Positions 1 through 11,129 of a stretch of DNA of 64,000 nucleotides are shown here, one piece after another (the stretch's first letter is position 1; the number at the start of each line of letters is the position of its first letter). The notes beneath the pieces are model-generated. The model was not told the DNA's origin, did no database searches, and saw only the letters and a program-made list of their open reading frames with translations. Source of the DNA: Maratus speciosus (Eukaryota > Arthropoda > Arachnida > Araneae > Salticidae); NCBI GenBank assembly GCA_963932465.1, contig OZ010786.1:271654411-271718410 (forward strand), written 5' to 3'. Both the position numbers and the translations under genes were made by a program.

Positions 1-900
1 ACCGACTATTGAATGTAATTGCTGAAATTGTGTTTTAAAATGCGTTGTGTATTTTATAAGTTGTTTATTTAGACATAATTTGTTTTCCTTATTAAACTAT
101 GAAGTTTTATTATAGTATTCCGAATGTGTTGGAAAGTGATTCGTAATCTATGCTTGGGGCATGATTTTACTTTATTGTTTTATGTGCATGCTTTATAGTA
201 TTTTTTCTCAAATGTATATCAGATTAGAACATTTTTTAGCACATCGAGTGCACATGCATCATATAAACCATGCAATAAGTCTATACAATAGAAAATGAAT
301 ATGTTAATCATTTCTGAAGTAAAACGAGAAAAGGTCATTCGAAGTTTTTAAGTAACACGTTACATAATAATACTTTACGGTATAAATATTTATAACAAAA
401 ACATTGTAAATATTTGTTTTATTTCTTCAAAATGAAAATTTTTATGTTATTTAGTTTTTGTATTCTTTGTTGTTGTCATTTGTTTAAAAACACGAATCTG
501 GAATTTTTCCAAAACAACAAGAAGAAAAGATCAACAAATAAATCCTGAAAAATATATCAAATGATACAAAGGAGAAAAGGAAAATCTAATACATTTCTTA
601 TGCACTTACAAAATTCCATTTGCTTTAAAATATGTATGGCTACAAAATTTACAATCAAAACAAAACGTATGTAATTATATTAAGGAAAGAATCGTTACGA
701 TCTAAAAATAATTTCTAGTAACATGATAATTTTCCACTATTTTCGGAAATTATAATGATAAATTAACTTTTTAAAAATAGAAATAGATATCAAAATCCCA
801 AGCAATAATATATTATCAAAGCATTTTCCATATTTTGAGAAGCTCATTATAAAGGTAATTTAATCTTCTATAAATATATATTATATATCTTATCTTAAGA
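1..900. other. AT-rich intergenic DNA, no gene seen
   Basis: No open frame of note on either strand. A stretch near 110-180, with a 'gttggaaagtg' core followed by a 'catgattttac' type sequence, resembles 59258-59312, so part of it is probably an old dispersed repeat. Nothing else is supported. Confidence 0.6.

Positions 901-901
<1 letters not shown>

Positions 902-933
<32 letters not shown>
902..933. repeat. (AT)n microsatellite
   Basis: About 16 uninterrupted AT dinucleotides, flanked by AT-rich single-copy-looking sequence. Confidence 0.95.
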
Positions 934-934
<1 letters not shown>

Positions 935-1047
935 TCTTTGTTTTACATTTTTCATTTAGAGACTATATTTTTAAAAAAATTATTAGACATACCTTTTGTG
1001 GCGGTAAGAAATGTTGTGATGTGATCGTAAAAGAGTTAAAGTACACG

Positions 1048-1417
1048 TTGTGAAGTTCTTTTAATAAATTACTATTGATCGTTAAAGAAGTGATAAAAAA
1101 CTGGAAAAGTCTTACTTGAAATGTAGACAATGAAGGGGCAATTTGATGAAAACAAATAATATTCTTTATTCCATACGTTAGTTGAATAGAAGGTTATGAA
1201 ATTCTTGCTTCTGGTCACCATTTTAAATAAAAGGACTGAATCTTTTAAGAGAAAAATAACGGCCAACATGGAATAAATCCATGGGATTCCTTTGAATGAG
1301 AGCAGCACAACTTTTAAGGATTAAACTTTGAGAAAGAACATATCCACATAATAAAAATATGACCCATAGTACGGCAAACTTTTTCGGTCAAAAAGAGCGG
1401 CACGGCATTCGAACGGC
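1048..1417. repeat. 370-bp dispersed repeat, copy 1
   Basis: This segment is almost identical to 6564-6933, in the same orientation, with only a few substitutions over its whole length. Similarity stops abruptly at the shared 'gaacggc' on the right: copy 1 runs into a GC-rich stretch while copy 2 runs into AT-rich DNA. On the left both copies are preceded by a looser 'tggcggtaa' similarity (near 1000 and 6523). The 78-residue minus-strand frame present in both copies is a by-product of the shared DNA and has no recognisable domain. The two could be LTR fragments of one element or two independent insertions; I cannot decide. Confidence 0.85.
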
Positions 1418-1440
1418 CGGCCAGCGGGCTGGCGCTCCGC
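1411..1440. other. GC-rich imperfect palindrome next to repeat copy 1
   Basis: A GGCCGGCC octamer is followed by a 'cagcgggctggcgctccgct' stretch, an isolated GC-rich patch in AT-rich DNA, exactly where repeat copy 1 stops matching copy 2. It may be the tip of another inserted element. Confidence 0.4.
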
Positions 1441-1703
1441 TAAAACTACGTGAAAAGACTACATCTTTTGCAGACAACATCAAACCAAATTCTGAATTAA
1501 AAATTAACGAGTTTTAGTTTTTAAATGATGAATACGGGGTTGACAAAGTAATTAAAAGGCAGAATTTAAATTGATTAGCTAAATTAACATTTACGAGAAA
1601 TTAATGAATATCGAATTACAAGCTGCAGAATTCAAAATGTTTCACTGATTGGAAAGCGAAACCAAACTTAATTCTCCTGTCAGCGAACAGCAACAAAAAA
1701 AGA

Positions 1704-1802
1704 GGGCGGCGCATCATTCAATGACGTCATCATAATCAAATTTGCTCCGACGAAACGAGAGCTCCAGAAATGTGCTCCTAAAATACGGAGTGCGCATGCG
1801 CA
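1704..1802. promoter_or_regulatory. Promoter-like cluster: GC box, CRE and NRF1-type sites
   Basis: Within 100 bp lie GGGCGG (1704-1709, Sp1-type GC box), the palindrome ATGACGTCAT (1721-1730, containing the ATF/CREB consensus TGACGTCA) and the 12-bp palindrome TGCGCATGCGCA (1791-1802, the NRF1 consensus). The surrounding 1690-1900 stretch is richer in CpG than its neighbourhood. These motifs typically sit together in TATA-less promoters. I see no obvious exon next to it on either strand, so direction and target are unknown; it could also be the internal promoter of a decayed element. Confidence 0.45.
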
Positions 1803-2136
1803 AGCTGCCGATCCGCTCCCGACGCAGATATGAATATCGGCGGGGAAAAATAAACTTGCTTTACGGTGAGAGATAAAAGCGTCAACATCGCGGCGTAAAG
1901 ATTGAGTACAAATGGACATTGATGCAAAAAAAATAGCTGAAAGGAAATAAAAATAAACAAAATTTAAATATTGTGAGAAGTTTTCTCACATTACCTCCCT
2001 TCACCGAGAAAATTTTGTAAGACCAGGAGATGTAAAAGGCAAAATCGATCAAAAACCTTTTACAGAAAATGGGATGACAAAATTTTGAACTGCCAAAGCG
2101 AAAAAAAATCATTAAAGTCGAACAATAAAATTTAAA

Positions 2137-2235
2137 GTTAAGGTGATGGAAAAAAAAATTGGTGATTTAACAGTTGAAAAAAAAATTGGTGCTAGAAAAA
2201 AAATTTGGTGCTGGCAAAAAAATATTGGTGACCAA
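2137..2235. repeat. Short degenerate tandem repeat (A-run plus ttggtg)
   Basis: About four imperfect units made of a run of A followed by 'attggtg', spaced roughly 20-30 bp. The unit looks simple-sequence derived. Confidence 0.6.
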
Positions 2236-5200
2236 AAGTAAGAGAGAGAAAAAGAATATACATTGCATAAAGTACATTCATAATCCAAAAGTATACAATA
2301 CATCAAGTATACAATAAAAATGCCAAAAATACAGTAACATTGGCAAAACCTTCTATTTGATCTCATAAAATTATCATCATAAAAGTGTTAACATATTTTA
2401 AGTTAACAAAATTGAGATCATTGACTAGTCAAAACAAATTTTGCTATCTTGGTACCAAATAAAAACAGAATTAACTTCTGATAAAAGTTGCAAATACAAA
2501 AGCAACAAAATAGTCAGAAACATTTTGTAGTTTGACTTTTACAACATGCCTAGGACTTTTTAATTTTAGAATTATATCTAAAAAAATAAAGTTTTCTTTA
2601 TTACTTTTAACATGAAAGGAAATGAAATGGCCATGTATAAATAAACTTTCATAAAACTTAATGATATCATTTTAGTGTATCAAACTTTATCATTTCATTC
2701 AAAATAAAACAGACAACCAATTGTGTAATTGAGTCGTGCACTACTCAATCACCCAAACAAGGTATCCCATAAAAACGAGTTGCTATTTCAATCAAAAGAC
2801 ATGTCATAATTAAGTGTCATAAATCCCATCTTAGACACAATTTCTTTAAACTTTACTCTAAATAAAAATTTACATAAGAATTCTTAATATATATGTATGA
2901 GACTCAAAAGATTAGATAAATATACATATACCATGGTTTTTCTTCAAAATATGATAGACTGGTGATCACAAAAAAAAAAAAAAAATTAAGTACTTCCATA
3001 TAGAATGAAAGAAAAAAAAATTGACAAAATCATGAGTTTATAAAACTAAAATACCATGTACCAGGAATATAATTTTAAAATAATCATTTAAATATAATAT
3101 AGAAATAAAATTATTACAGTTCAATGTTAAGCTCACAATGATGATAATGACGAAGATGAAATCATCAGCAACACCGTAAACAAACTAAAAAAAATTAGAT
3201 ATATATATGTAAATATTGAAGTCCACAACCATGTCGATGACCATCATGCCCTAGCCACCAGCATGTCTATGAACAAAAATTAACACATATGAGAAATCCT
3301 ACGTAAAATTTTAGGTGGCTTGGATCTCCTAACAAGGCTCCCAACATCTTAAGTAAAAGAAAATTTTAATTATAAACACTGTGTAACTGCAGGTGTGTAA
3401 GGGCAATGTTTTTGGATTCAAAATGATGTTCATTGAGTCCAGAGCCATATGGAACAAGGCTATTAAAGATTAACTGATGTCACTGAATGTTTAGTAACAC
3501 AACATGAGGTGGTACACTGGTATAGTGCTGTCGAAGAAAACTGGAACATTCACATAATAATCATCAAAATAGATGATCTTTGCATGATGACATTAGAACA
3601 TTTTAACATGACGGGATACTTTGTAGAAAGTGAGAATGCATTGCATTCTCTTTGAAGCGCTTAACTGACGACATCGTACTCATTACTGCAGAGCAATCAT
3701 ACTTCTGCGACACATACATGAATCACTTTTGCAGAGATTAACAAGGACGAGAAGTCGGTGGTGCACTTATGATGAAATGTAGTATGATAGGACATAATCA
3801 TGATTTGAGGTCAAGAAGCACTTTTTTTGTAAAAAAAAAAAATTACTAGATGATTTATAGAAAAAAATTCTATATATATATAAATGCGCTGGTAAAAAAA
3901 AATTCATCTAGACTTGTGCTTTTCTGTAATCTTCTTGTATTATTTGTAGGTATGAAGAGAAGACATTAATAAATTTCACTTTCTTCATTGAAAACTTCAA
4001 AAATGAAGATCATTTTTACTATTCAATTCTTCATAAAACAAAAAATCTTCAAAATGAACGAATCTTTTTTTTCTTTTTTTTTTTTTAACTCAATGAGGCA
4101 AATGGCGAAATAAAAACTTAGAGGCTTTGGGTATGAAATAAGATTAAAGTAAAAGGCACTATGCACATAATAAATAAATAAATATGGGAACTTTTCAAAA
4201 TAACTTGATCTTGCATAAACACTGTAACAAATATTCACAAACTTCTTATGTTAATTGAGAATTTACACTTGATTATCAATGAGCAAAAATTTTGCAATGT
4301 GAGGATGAATTGCTACACACAAGCAAAAATTAACTCTGAATACTTTTAATTGCACTTGCTAGAATATTTGGAGAAAATGCAGCATAAAATTATGTTATTG
4401 AAGGTAAAACACATCAGTAATTTTCAGGTAATATAAATTTAAACTTCCTTGTTTTGAGAAGACTTAGAATAAAGATATGGTGTGAGTAACTGAGTTCTAG
4501 CAGCATACAAGTCAACAATTTCACTTGATGAGGATATTTACTCTCACATGAGAAACGTTAACTGACACACTATCATAATCAGTAATGAAAATTATTTATT
4601 TATTTATTTTTAAGAGAACAAAGTAGTAAACACTATTTGTAGCTTCACAAACCGAAGAACTCTAATGAAGTGGTTTCATAAATGGATATTTTGCCTATAA
4701 ATGAACAACATCTTCACCAGGTATCTTATGGCTGAATACGAAGCATACACACAAAAAATTAAACTATTGTAGATGTAGGAAACTTTTGAAGAAGTAGGTA
4801 GGTAATTTTATAATTTTTAGCTTCCATGATAACATGTGCAACAACAAAGAAGAGACCAGAAGAAATGGATATCACACAAAACCACTGACCACCTTCATCA
4901 GGTAAGCAACAGATGAATGGAAGAAAAGTCTGAAGAATGTCATCACAGGTAAAAAAAATTTCTAGCAGCATATACAGGAACAGTCATCATCAAATATGGC
5001 AAAAAGCACATCACTTAAGAACTATTGATAGTTAATATATAAAAGTAATCTTCACTATTGGCAAGGAAAAAAAAAATTTTTTTTATGGTGAATGGAATTT
5101 TTAAGTAGAACTGTTACAGGATTGAAGAAGCCCCATTTCATTTTAAATGAAAAAAAATAATGTTGCTCTTTTTATTTTTATAAAGCAACATGAGAATAAG

Positions 5201-6510
5201 GTATGATGATGTCGATGTGGATATGTCATGCATAGACTTATAAATTTGTGAAAGAATTGAATTTGCCAAAGAGAATTGAAGCAATGAAATTTTGAATATT
5301 TTCAATTTGTTAGCTGAGAGTTCTATAACAACATCAATAGATAAATTTAAAAACAGGAACAGTTCTTGAAATGTAGAAACAGTTCTTTAAATATTAGAGA
5401 TGAAATCAGACTAGTCCACAAGACAACATGCTAACTACACATACAGCATATTTCACAAATCATCTAAGGAGCAAGTCTAAGAAATTTTCAAAAAGGATAA
5501 CTGTCCATAAATTTTCATATTATATTTTTGTTATTAAGAGAAGCAGGCAATACTTCAAAATAATCATACAGGATAATTACTACTATAAATTACTTGAAGA
5601 ATACCAAACTTCAATTGGAGAAAATAGGCGTAATTGATGAGATGAGAACAACTTTAAGTGAAGACAAAATTTCTCAGCAACAAGAATTAAAAATAATACT
5701 TCAATAAAATTTCAATTTTTTTTTTTAATAAATATATTGAAATTCAAATTTATAATTCATTTAAAGTGCCATTAATAAGTAAAAAATTAAAAAAAATAAC
5801 CCAAAAGCCATGCCTCCTAAAATATCATATCATGTTCTTGAGAACAATTTTTGCCAAACTTCAAATTCATTGAAATTATTTGAGAACATAAATTCATTTG
5901 TAAAAATATTTCAATTTCAATAATTATTCTTCAAAATTATTTTCAATTCCAAAATTTTCAATCAATTAAAAAAATATATAACTGCCTCAGAATTCTATTC
6001 TTAAAAACAGAATATTGCTATTATTTGCAACAACATAAAATTCATTTTCAATATTGCAATTATATTAATTCATTTCTTGATTAGAATAATAATATATTCT
6101 TCAAAATATAGTAAAATTTAAATATGAATTCTTTAGAATATTGTAAGAAAAAAAATACAACTATTTAACATAAAAATGGCATAACTCAAGAATCTATAAG
6201 AACAAGAACATCAAATATTTTCATAAATTATATCCAATAAATCTTGAATTAAATTAACCATTTTCCTTTGAACTAATGAGAACAATTCTTCAAAAAAATT
6301 TTACTTGACTTTCTTGAATAACGATCTTAATTTTCTTCAAAAATTAGAACAGGTTTCATGAAAATGTAGCTTCTATTAAAATATTTCAACCAAAACTCTC
6401 ATAATTCTTAAAAAGAGAACAAAAAGTTCTAAAAAAATTATCTTCAAGAATCATTATTTTTAAGATTGCAATAATCCCAAAGCAACCACTCTTGCAATTC
6501 GAAAGGTACT
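2236..6510. other. Long AT-rich stretch without a recognisable gene
   Basis: Both strands hold only short frames (70 residues or less) with low-complexity translations rich in F, I, Y and K. There are scattered A or T runs (2969-2985, 4066-4087) and many 'tcttcaa/ttcaatt' simple motifs at 5650-6470. I see no tRNA-like fold, no terminal-repeat pair and no coding bias. Repetitive origin is likely but not demonstrated. Confidence 0.6.
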
Positions 6511-6528
6511 ACGGCGCCAAATGTGGCG
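6511..6528 (+). other. Possible retroelement primer-binding-site-like sequence
   Basis: The 18 bases after 'ta' here agree at about 14 positions with the common tRNA-Lys-type primer-binding site TGGCGCCCAACGTGGGGC. It lies just before repeat copy 2 and about 800 bp before a gag-like scrap. This would fit the 5' leader of an LTR retroelement, but no matching LTR was found, so the call is tentative. Confidence 0.25.
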
Positions 6529-6563
6529 GTAAATAAATGATCGTTTAAGTGGTTTAGAACAAA

Positions 6564-6933
6564 TTGTGAAGGTCTTTTAATAAATTACTATTGATCGTTA
6601 AAGAAGTGATAAAAAACTGGAAAAGTCTTACTTGAAATGTAGACAATGAAGAGGCAATTTGATGAAAACAAATAATATTCTTTATTCCATACGTTAGTTG
6701 AATAAAAGGTTATGAAATTCTTGCTTCTGGTCACCATTTTAAATAAAAGGACTGAATCTTTTAAGAGAAAAATAACGGCCAACATGGAATAAATCCATGG
6801 GATTCCTTTTAATGAGAGCAGCACAACTTTTAAGGATTAAACTTTGAGAAAGAACATATCCACATAATAAAAATATGACCCATAGTACGGCAAACTTTTT
6901 CGGTCAAAAAGAGCGGCACGGCATTCGAACGGC
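6564..6933. repeat. 370-bp dispersed repeat, copy 2
   Basis: Near-identical to 1048-1417 in the same orientation. The high identity implies a recent common origin. The sequence after it (6934-7300) is AT-rich with no clear frame. Confidence 0.85.
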
Positions 6934-7288
6934 GAGAAATATAGAATTTCTAAAATGAGAGAACTGCCGACATATATGAAACCGGGGCTTGGTATAGGAC
7001 CTGAGAATTCAGTGGAAAACACTCGGTTAGGCAATAAACTTGTCTAGAACATTCATAAGTTTGATTTGAAGAGATAGAGTTTCCAAATAAATGAAATTTG
7101 AAATTTTGCGCATCTGGTGATTCTGTCACCAATAGTGCAATAAATATGTCCGCTGGGGTATTTGTAATTCAGTATATTTATTAGTGCGATTAACAAGTTA
7201 GCTATAAAATTTCGAATTCTAGTAACACGAGTTTCAGATTACGTCATAAAAAGGGATTAAGATATTAAGGAGCAAAATTCAGACTACA

Positions 7289-7474
7289 GAAATTATAATT
7301 TTAGGCAAGCATCAGGGGGATCCAGTGGCAAATAGTTTGCAAAACAAAAATGGAAGTCGCCCCTTGGAAATTTTTATAGGAGAAGATGATTTTTGGGCGG
7401 AATTTAAGCAGATGCTAAAATTAAAGAAGATGAGAACTGAGAAGTTAGGGGATATGGAGTTTAAATTCATGTGA
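7289..7474 (+). pseudogene. Gag-like reading-frame scrap
   Basis: An open stretch of about 61 codons without a start, ending in TGA at 7472-7474. Its composition is unlike neighbouring frames: soluble, charged, with a segment around residues 23-45 rich in E, D, F, W and K that ends in an 'FKQMLKLKKM' motif. This looks like a capsid-region piece of an LTR-element Gag, but I do not recognise the family. Downstream, 7475-7560 continues with some coding-like codons in the same register after the stop. It may belong with the primer-site-like sequence at 6511. Low confidence. Confidence 0.25.
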
Positions 7475-7565
7475 AGAAACATGAACTTGATAACCGTGGA
7501 TTTTCTCCGGACTCATTGGGAGGAAAATGCGTGTTTGCTTAGGAGCTGCCACAAAATAATAAAAG

Positions 7566-7665
7566 TTAGAATTTTTAGAGTAATGTGATTCAGAATTTTT
7601 CAGAATTTTGTACTTCAGAATTTTTCAGAATTCTGTGCTTCAGAATTTTTAGAGTTGTGTGCTTC
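7566..7665. repeat. Short tandem repeat (cagaatttttcagaatt type)
   Basis: Three to four imperfect units of about 30 bp built from 'cttcagaatttttcagaatt'. Local duplication. Confidence 0.7.
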
Positions 7666-8011
7666 ATGGATTAGGCAACCAATAAAGTTTAGTAAATGCA
7701 ATTAAGTGAACGAAAAAATGTTAGGCACTTTTGTATCCTAATTTCTCTATGAATGTTAAAATTACAATCTATACAAATTTAGTTATGCATATTCTTCAAT
7801 GGTAATACATTATATAAAGAGAAATTGAGGCATGTTGTTATATCATGTGGCATATTTGAGGCATGTTGTTGACGCCTTTGTCGTTTTGACTTATTATAAA
7901 TTAGGACTATTGTTTTCCATATTACTAAAAGATATGCACGGCCAAAATTAATAAAATTTCTCTCAAATAATTAAATAAAGCCAAAATTATTTTCGCCTCA
8001 AATGCAGCCCA

Positions 8012-8490
8012 GTGAAGCCAAAAAGTTGAACGCCCTTCATTTATACCACAAGGAATATATTTTATGAAAGAGGTAGCTTCCCTGTTCTTTGTTTATAAGA
8101 ATCCAACTAATTCTTACTCATGAAGCTAAAATGAGTGGAACACGATGATAGAATATTTCCACTTTTTCAATATTGAATTTGGAATTGCAATTAAAAAAAA
8201 AAGTCACCTATGTAAAGTCACAACAATGTAAGAAATCAAGCAATACACCACGTTCAATAAATTTCATAAATTAAACAAATTTTTGGAAGAAATCCCTTAT
8301 TTTTAACGTCTTTTTCCGAAATGTCAGCAGTCCTAGAATCGGAAAAACATCTACTATTTTCTTAAAAAAAAATTAAATTATTTGGACAGTAACGGTCGGC
8401 AAGTAAAGTATACACCGTTAATAATTTGAAAGAAACTGTTGAGTTATTTTACAGTTTCTATTTATAACGGTTACGTAACCATAATTTAAC
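8012..8490 (+). repeat. Dispersed repeat, shared with 11042-13000
   Basis: The segment starting 'gttgaacgccctt' and running through 'cacgttcaataa' to 'ataacggttac' reappears, in the same order and orientation, at 11055-11475 and 12700-12960. The second copy is interrupted by a SINE and an F1 element. Its right end (8413-8490) is the left half of the hairpin MITE described at 43874-44073, cut off by the Penelope-like element. Confidence 0.75.
8413..8490. mobile_element. Hairpin MITE family 1, truncated left half
   Basis: 'accgttaataatttg...' through 'ataacggttacgtaaccataatttaac' matches the left halves of the copies at 12884-13083 and 43874-44073. It stops at 8490, where Penelope-like sequence begins, so the other half has been lost or displaced. 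Confidence 0.65.
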
Positions 8491-9645
8491 TTTTTTACGG
8501 GTAGCGAATGCGCCAGAAACAACCAATGAGACAGAAGCATATGAAACGACTGAGTGGACAAGTAGCAACATCTACCGGAGAACAAAGGAAAAAGAAACCA
8601 AAAAGGGGAAATTAAAATAATGCTTTCCAAATACTTGGAAAGGCATTGACTAAAGAATGAGAATTTTTAATGATGTGGTAAGCTTCCCCAAAATCAAGAT
8701 CAAGGTTAGGAGAACATTTCTGGATAATGATGGCTGAGGAAAATTTGAACCTATGTTGAAATGACAAATAACGTTGAGCAACAGAAGAACGTTTAAGCTC
8801 CTGATTTTTAATATAACCTTCATGCTCTTTTAAACGAAATCTAAGAACACGTTTAGTCTGCTAAATATAAGATAAACAACACTGGCAAGAGTTTTGGTAA
8901 ATACCCCAGTTATCTAGACGATCAATGGGGTGTTTAAGATTTGAAAAAGAGATTATATTAAAGAAAAAATAACATTAAAATCAAACCTTCTTAAGATTTA
9001 GAAACTTGCTGACTGATTTTAAGAAAAAATGGCAACACAACTGAAGTATTCGTGTTGGAATTAGAATGCTTTTCAGAATAGACGGGTTTCGTCAATTTCT
9101 TATAAATAGAATCTATTATATTAGAGGTATAACTACGATCAATACCAATAGCTTTGAGGTAATTAAGTTCAGCAATGAGTAACTGATGAGTGTAACAAAT
9201 ATTGATAGCCCGAAAAACAAAAGTATTAAAAGCAGCGAATTTCTGGTTAGGAGGATGAGAAGAATATCTGTGAAGTGGTAGACTGACAGCAAAAGGTTTA
9301 CGAAAGACAGTAGTCTGGAAACCATTATCACAACGAATATCAAGGACATCCAGGAAAGGAAGACAGTTATTGGTCTCAATTTCAGAGGTAAATTGTATGC
9401 AGAGATCAATGGAATTCGTAATAGAGAGAATATGATTAACAACCGAATTCATTTCAGCCAGCACATAAACATCATCAACATAACGAACATAGAATAGAAA
9501 TTTTAAAATTTCAAAAAAATTGACCTCAAAATAGTGCACATAAATATCGCATAAAATGAGACTAAGACGATTACCCACAGCCAAACCGTCAAGCATACGA
9601 AAGAAATTTCCATTAAAAACAAAAGTATTTTGCGACAAGCAAGCC
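8490..9645 (-). mobile_element. Penelope-like retroelement, 5'-truncated copy 1
   Basis: The minus strand carries the C-terminal half of a reverse transcriptase followed by a GIY-YIG endonuclease remnant and a 3' untranslated tail. This domain order (RT then GIY-YIG) is diagnostic of Penelope-like elements. The element is cut at its 5' side at about 9640, where an inverted second copy begins, so the two form a head-to-head pair. The 3' tail (about 8490-8610) matches the tail of copy 2 up to 'tacgggta' and then stops at a MITE half. Confidence 0.85.
8612..9638 (-). pseudogene. Penelope-like RT + GIY-YIG endonuclease, broken
   Basis: The intact minus-strand frame 8991-9638 (215 residues) holds RT motifs: a 'GLAVGNRLS' motif B region near residue 18, the catalytic YVDD box near residue 53, and an 'LPFLDV' motif followed by a 'TVFRKP' motif, both characteristic of Penelope RTs. 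After a stop, another frame continues into an endonuclease: an 'NWGIY' motif (about 8905) and 'LSYI' followed by an in-frame stop where the conserved G of YIG would be, then an 'LKEHEGY' segment. The N-terminal RT half (fingers and motif A) is missing. An active element would copy its RNA by target-primed reverse transcription; this copy cannot. It has stops and frameshifts and no plausible start. Confidence 0.85.
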
Positions 9646-9654
9646 CGAGTGAGA

Positions 9655-10133
9655 AGGAACTTATCCTTCTAATACTTCAGTTGTGTTGCCATTTTTTTCC
9701 TAAAATCAGTCAGCAAGTTGCTAAAATCCTAAGAAGGCTTTATTTTAATGTTATTTTTTCTCCTGTTAATAAAATCTCTTTTTCAAATCTTAAACACCCC
9801 ATTGATCGTCTAGATAACTGGGGTATTTACTAAATCTCTTGCAAGTGTGGTCTATCTTATATTGGGCAGACTAAACGTGCTCTTAAATTTCGTTTAAAAG
9901 AGCATGAAGGTTATGTTAAAAATCAGAAGCTTAAACGTTCTTCTATTGCTAAACATTGTTGGTATTTTCAACATAGGTTCAATTTTTCCTCAGTAATCTT
10001 TATCCAGAAATGTTCTTCCAACCTTTAATTTGATTTCTGGGAAGCTTACAACATCATTAAAAGTTCCCACTCCTTAGTCAAAGACTTATCTAGTACTCCC
10101 AATTTTCCAAGTATTTGGAAAACATTAATTTAA
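9655..10133 (+). pseudogene. Penelope-like RT tail + GIY-YIG endonuclease, broken
   Basis: After a short RT tail, the frame reads 'DNWGIY', a stop, then 'CKCGLSYIGQTKR', which retains both halves of the GIY and YIG signature plus the two cysteines that Penelope endonucleases carry between them. It continues with an 'LKEHEGY' segment and further conserved positions to a stop at 10131-10133, with another stop near 10027. In the family this domain nicks target DNA to prime reverse transcription. The in-frame stops make this copy non-functional. Copy 1 has lost the G of YIG while this copy keeps it. Confidence 0.8.
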
Positions 10134-10323
10134 TTTCCCCTTTTTGGTTTCTTTTTCTCTCGTTCTCTGGTAGATGTCGATTCTTGTCATTCAGTCGTTT
10201 CATCTGCTTCTGTCTCATTGGTTGTTTTTGGCGCATTCTCTACCCGTATCGGGTATATATGCCAAGTCTCTGTCATTTTGCTCAACCTTGCTTTTTCTAG
10301 CAAGCCGTATCTTGCTCCATCTT

Positions 10324-10368
10324 GCACTGAAGAAGAATCCCGCTAGTAGATTCAAAACAGCTGTTTGC
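10324..10368 (+). ncRNA. Degenerate hammerhead ribozyme of the Penelope-like element
   Basis: Core CTGAAGA (10327-10333, fits CUGANGA) is followed by stem II GAATC/GATTC, then AAAAC where GAAAC is required (G12 changed to A). A palindromic stem III, ACAGCTGT (10357-10364), comes next and then T at the cleavage position. Stem I is GCA pairing with TGC (10366-10368). Hammerheads with such minimal palindromic stem III are known from Penelope-like elements, where they act as dimers. The G12 change should abolish cleavage. Confidence 0.6.
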
Positions 10369-10417
10369 TGCTTTTCACGTATTATTTGTGCATTTTAAAC
10401 GTTGTTTTTTTGCTTTA

Positions 10418-11040
10418 TAATATCGTTTATATGATTTAACCTGAGCATAAAAAATAATTAAGGAGCAAAAATTCAATGTATTTTTTATAGTTAAAAGGAA
10501 TTTTAATTAATCTACTAACGACTATAAATTTTAAAAGCATTCAAAGAATGTCCAAACAAAAATTTCTCTAGGTATATCCTATATAGTATTTTAATCTGAT
10601 AAATTTAGCATACCGAAGAAAAAAATTATAATCGGTGATTATAATTTAATTACCAAATTCGGAACATAATTATCTCAACTTTCTACCATCATTCCTTTTT
10701 GCATTATAATTTTTTCGAACACCTATAATTTACTTTGCCCCTTTTAATTTTTTTTAAATTTGAAAAAAAAAAAAAAACAACGTGATGGCGAAAACAAAAT
10801 ATGCTAGGCTCTTATAATTAATGATAAGCATTTTTAGTAAAGTTTTCAAAAAATTAACAGTCGCCCATCATTCTACTTCTTTTTATACATACTTTTTTCC
10901 CTAATTCCCCCCTTTCTCCTTTTTCTTTTTCTGATTATAAATTTCCAAGATAAATGAAACATTACACAGCAATAATGTAAAGAAATTTAAAAGTACCTTT
11001 CACATTTTCAGATTTTTTTATATATGTAATAACAAAGAAT
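10418..11040 (+). repeat. Composite repeat, copy A (partial)
   Basis: Matches 13785-14400 and 23215-23840 in the same orientation: 'acctgagcataaaaa', 'ttcaaagaatgtccaaac', a long A run, 'gataagcattttt' and 'gcccatcattct' occur in the same order. Only the middle third of the full repeat is present here. Confidence 0.85.
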
Positions 11041-11129
11041 ACAAGCCTAAGGAAACCAAGAAGTTGAACGCCCTTAATTTATACCACAAAGAATATATTT
11101 TATGAAAGAAGAAGCTTCCCTGCTCTTTG

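Larger units (their letters stand above)
9645..10415 (+). mobile_element. Penelope-like retroelement, copy 2, inverted to copy 1
   Basis: The plus strand repeats in inverted orientation the end of the RT, the GIY-YIG domain and the 3' tail of copy 1. It then extends further, to a terminal region with a hammerhead-like motif at 10324-10368. Nearly all of the RT is absent. Identity to copy 1 is high but with independent stops, so the two were separate insertions or an inverted-repeat product that later decayed. The right boundary lies near 10415, where the composite repeat begins. Confidence 0.8.

Noticed and set aside
1048..6933. One 5.9-kb LTR element using the two 370-bp repeats as LTRs
   Set aside because: The 5.1 kb between them have no retroelement coding sequence, the repeats lack TG...CA ends, and sequences outside them differ; left as an open possibility only.
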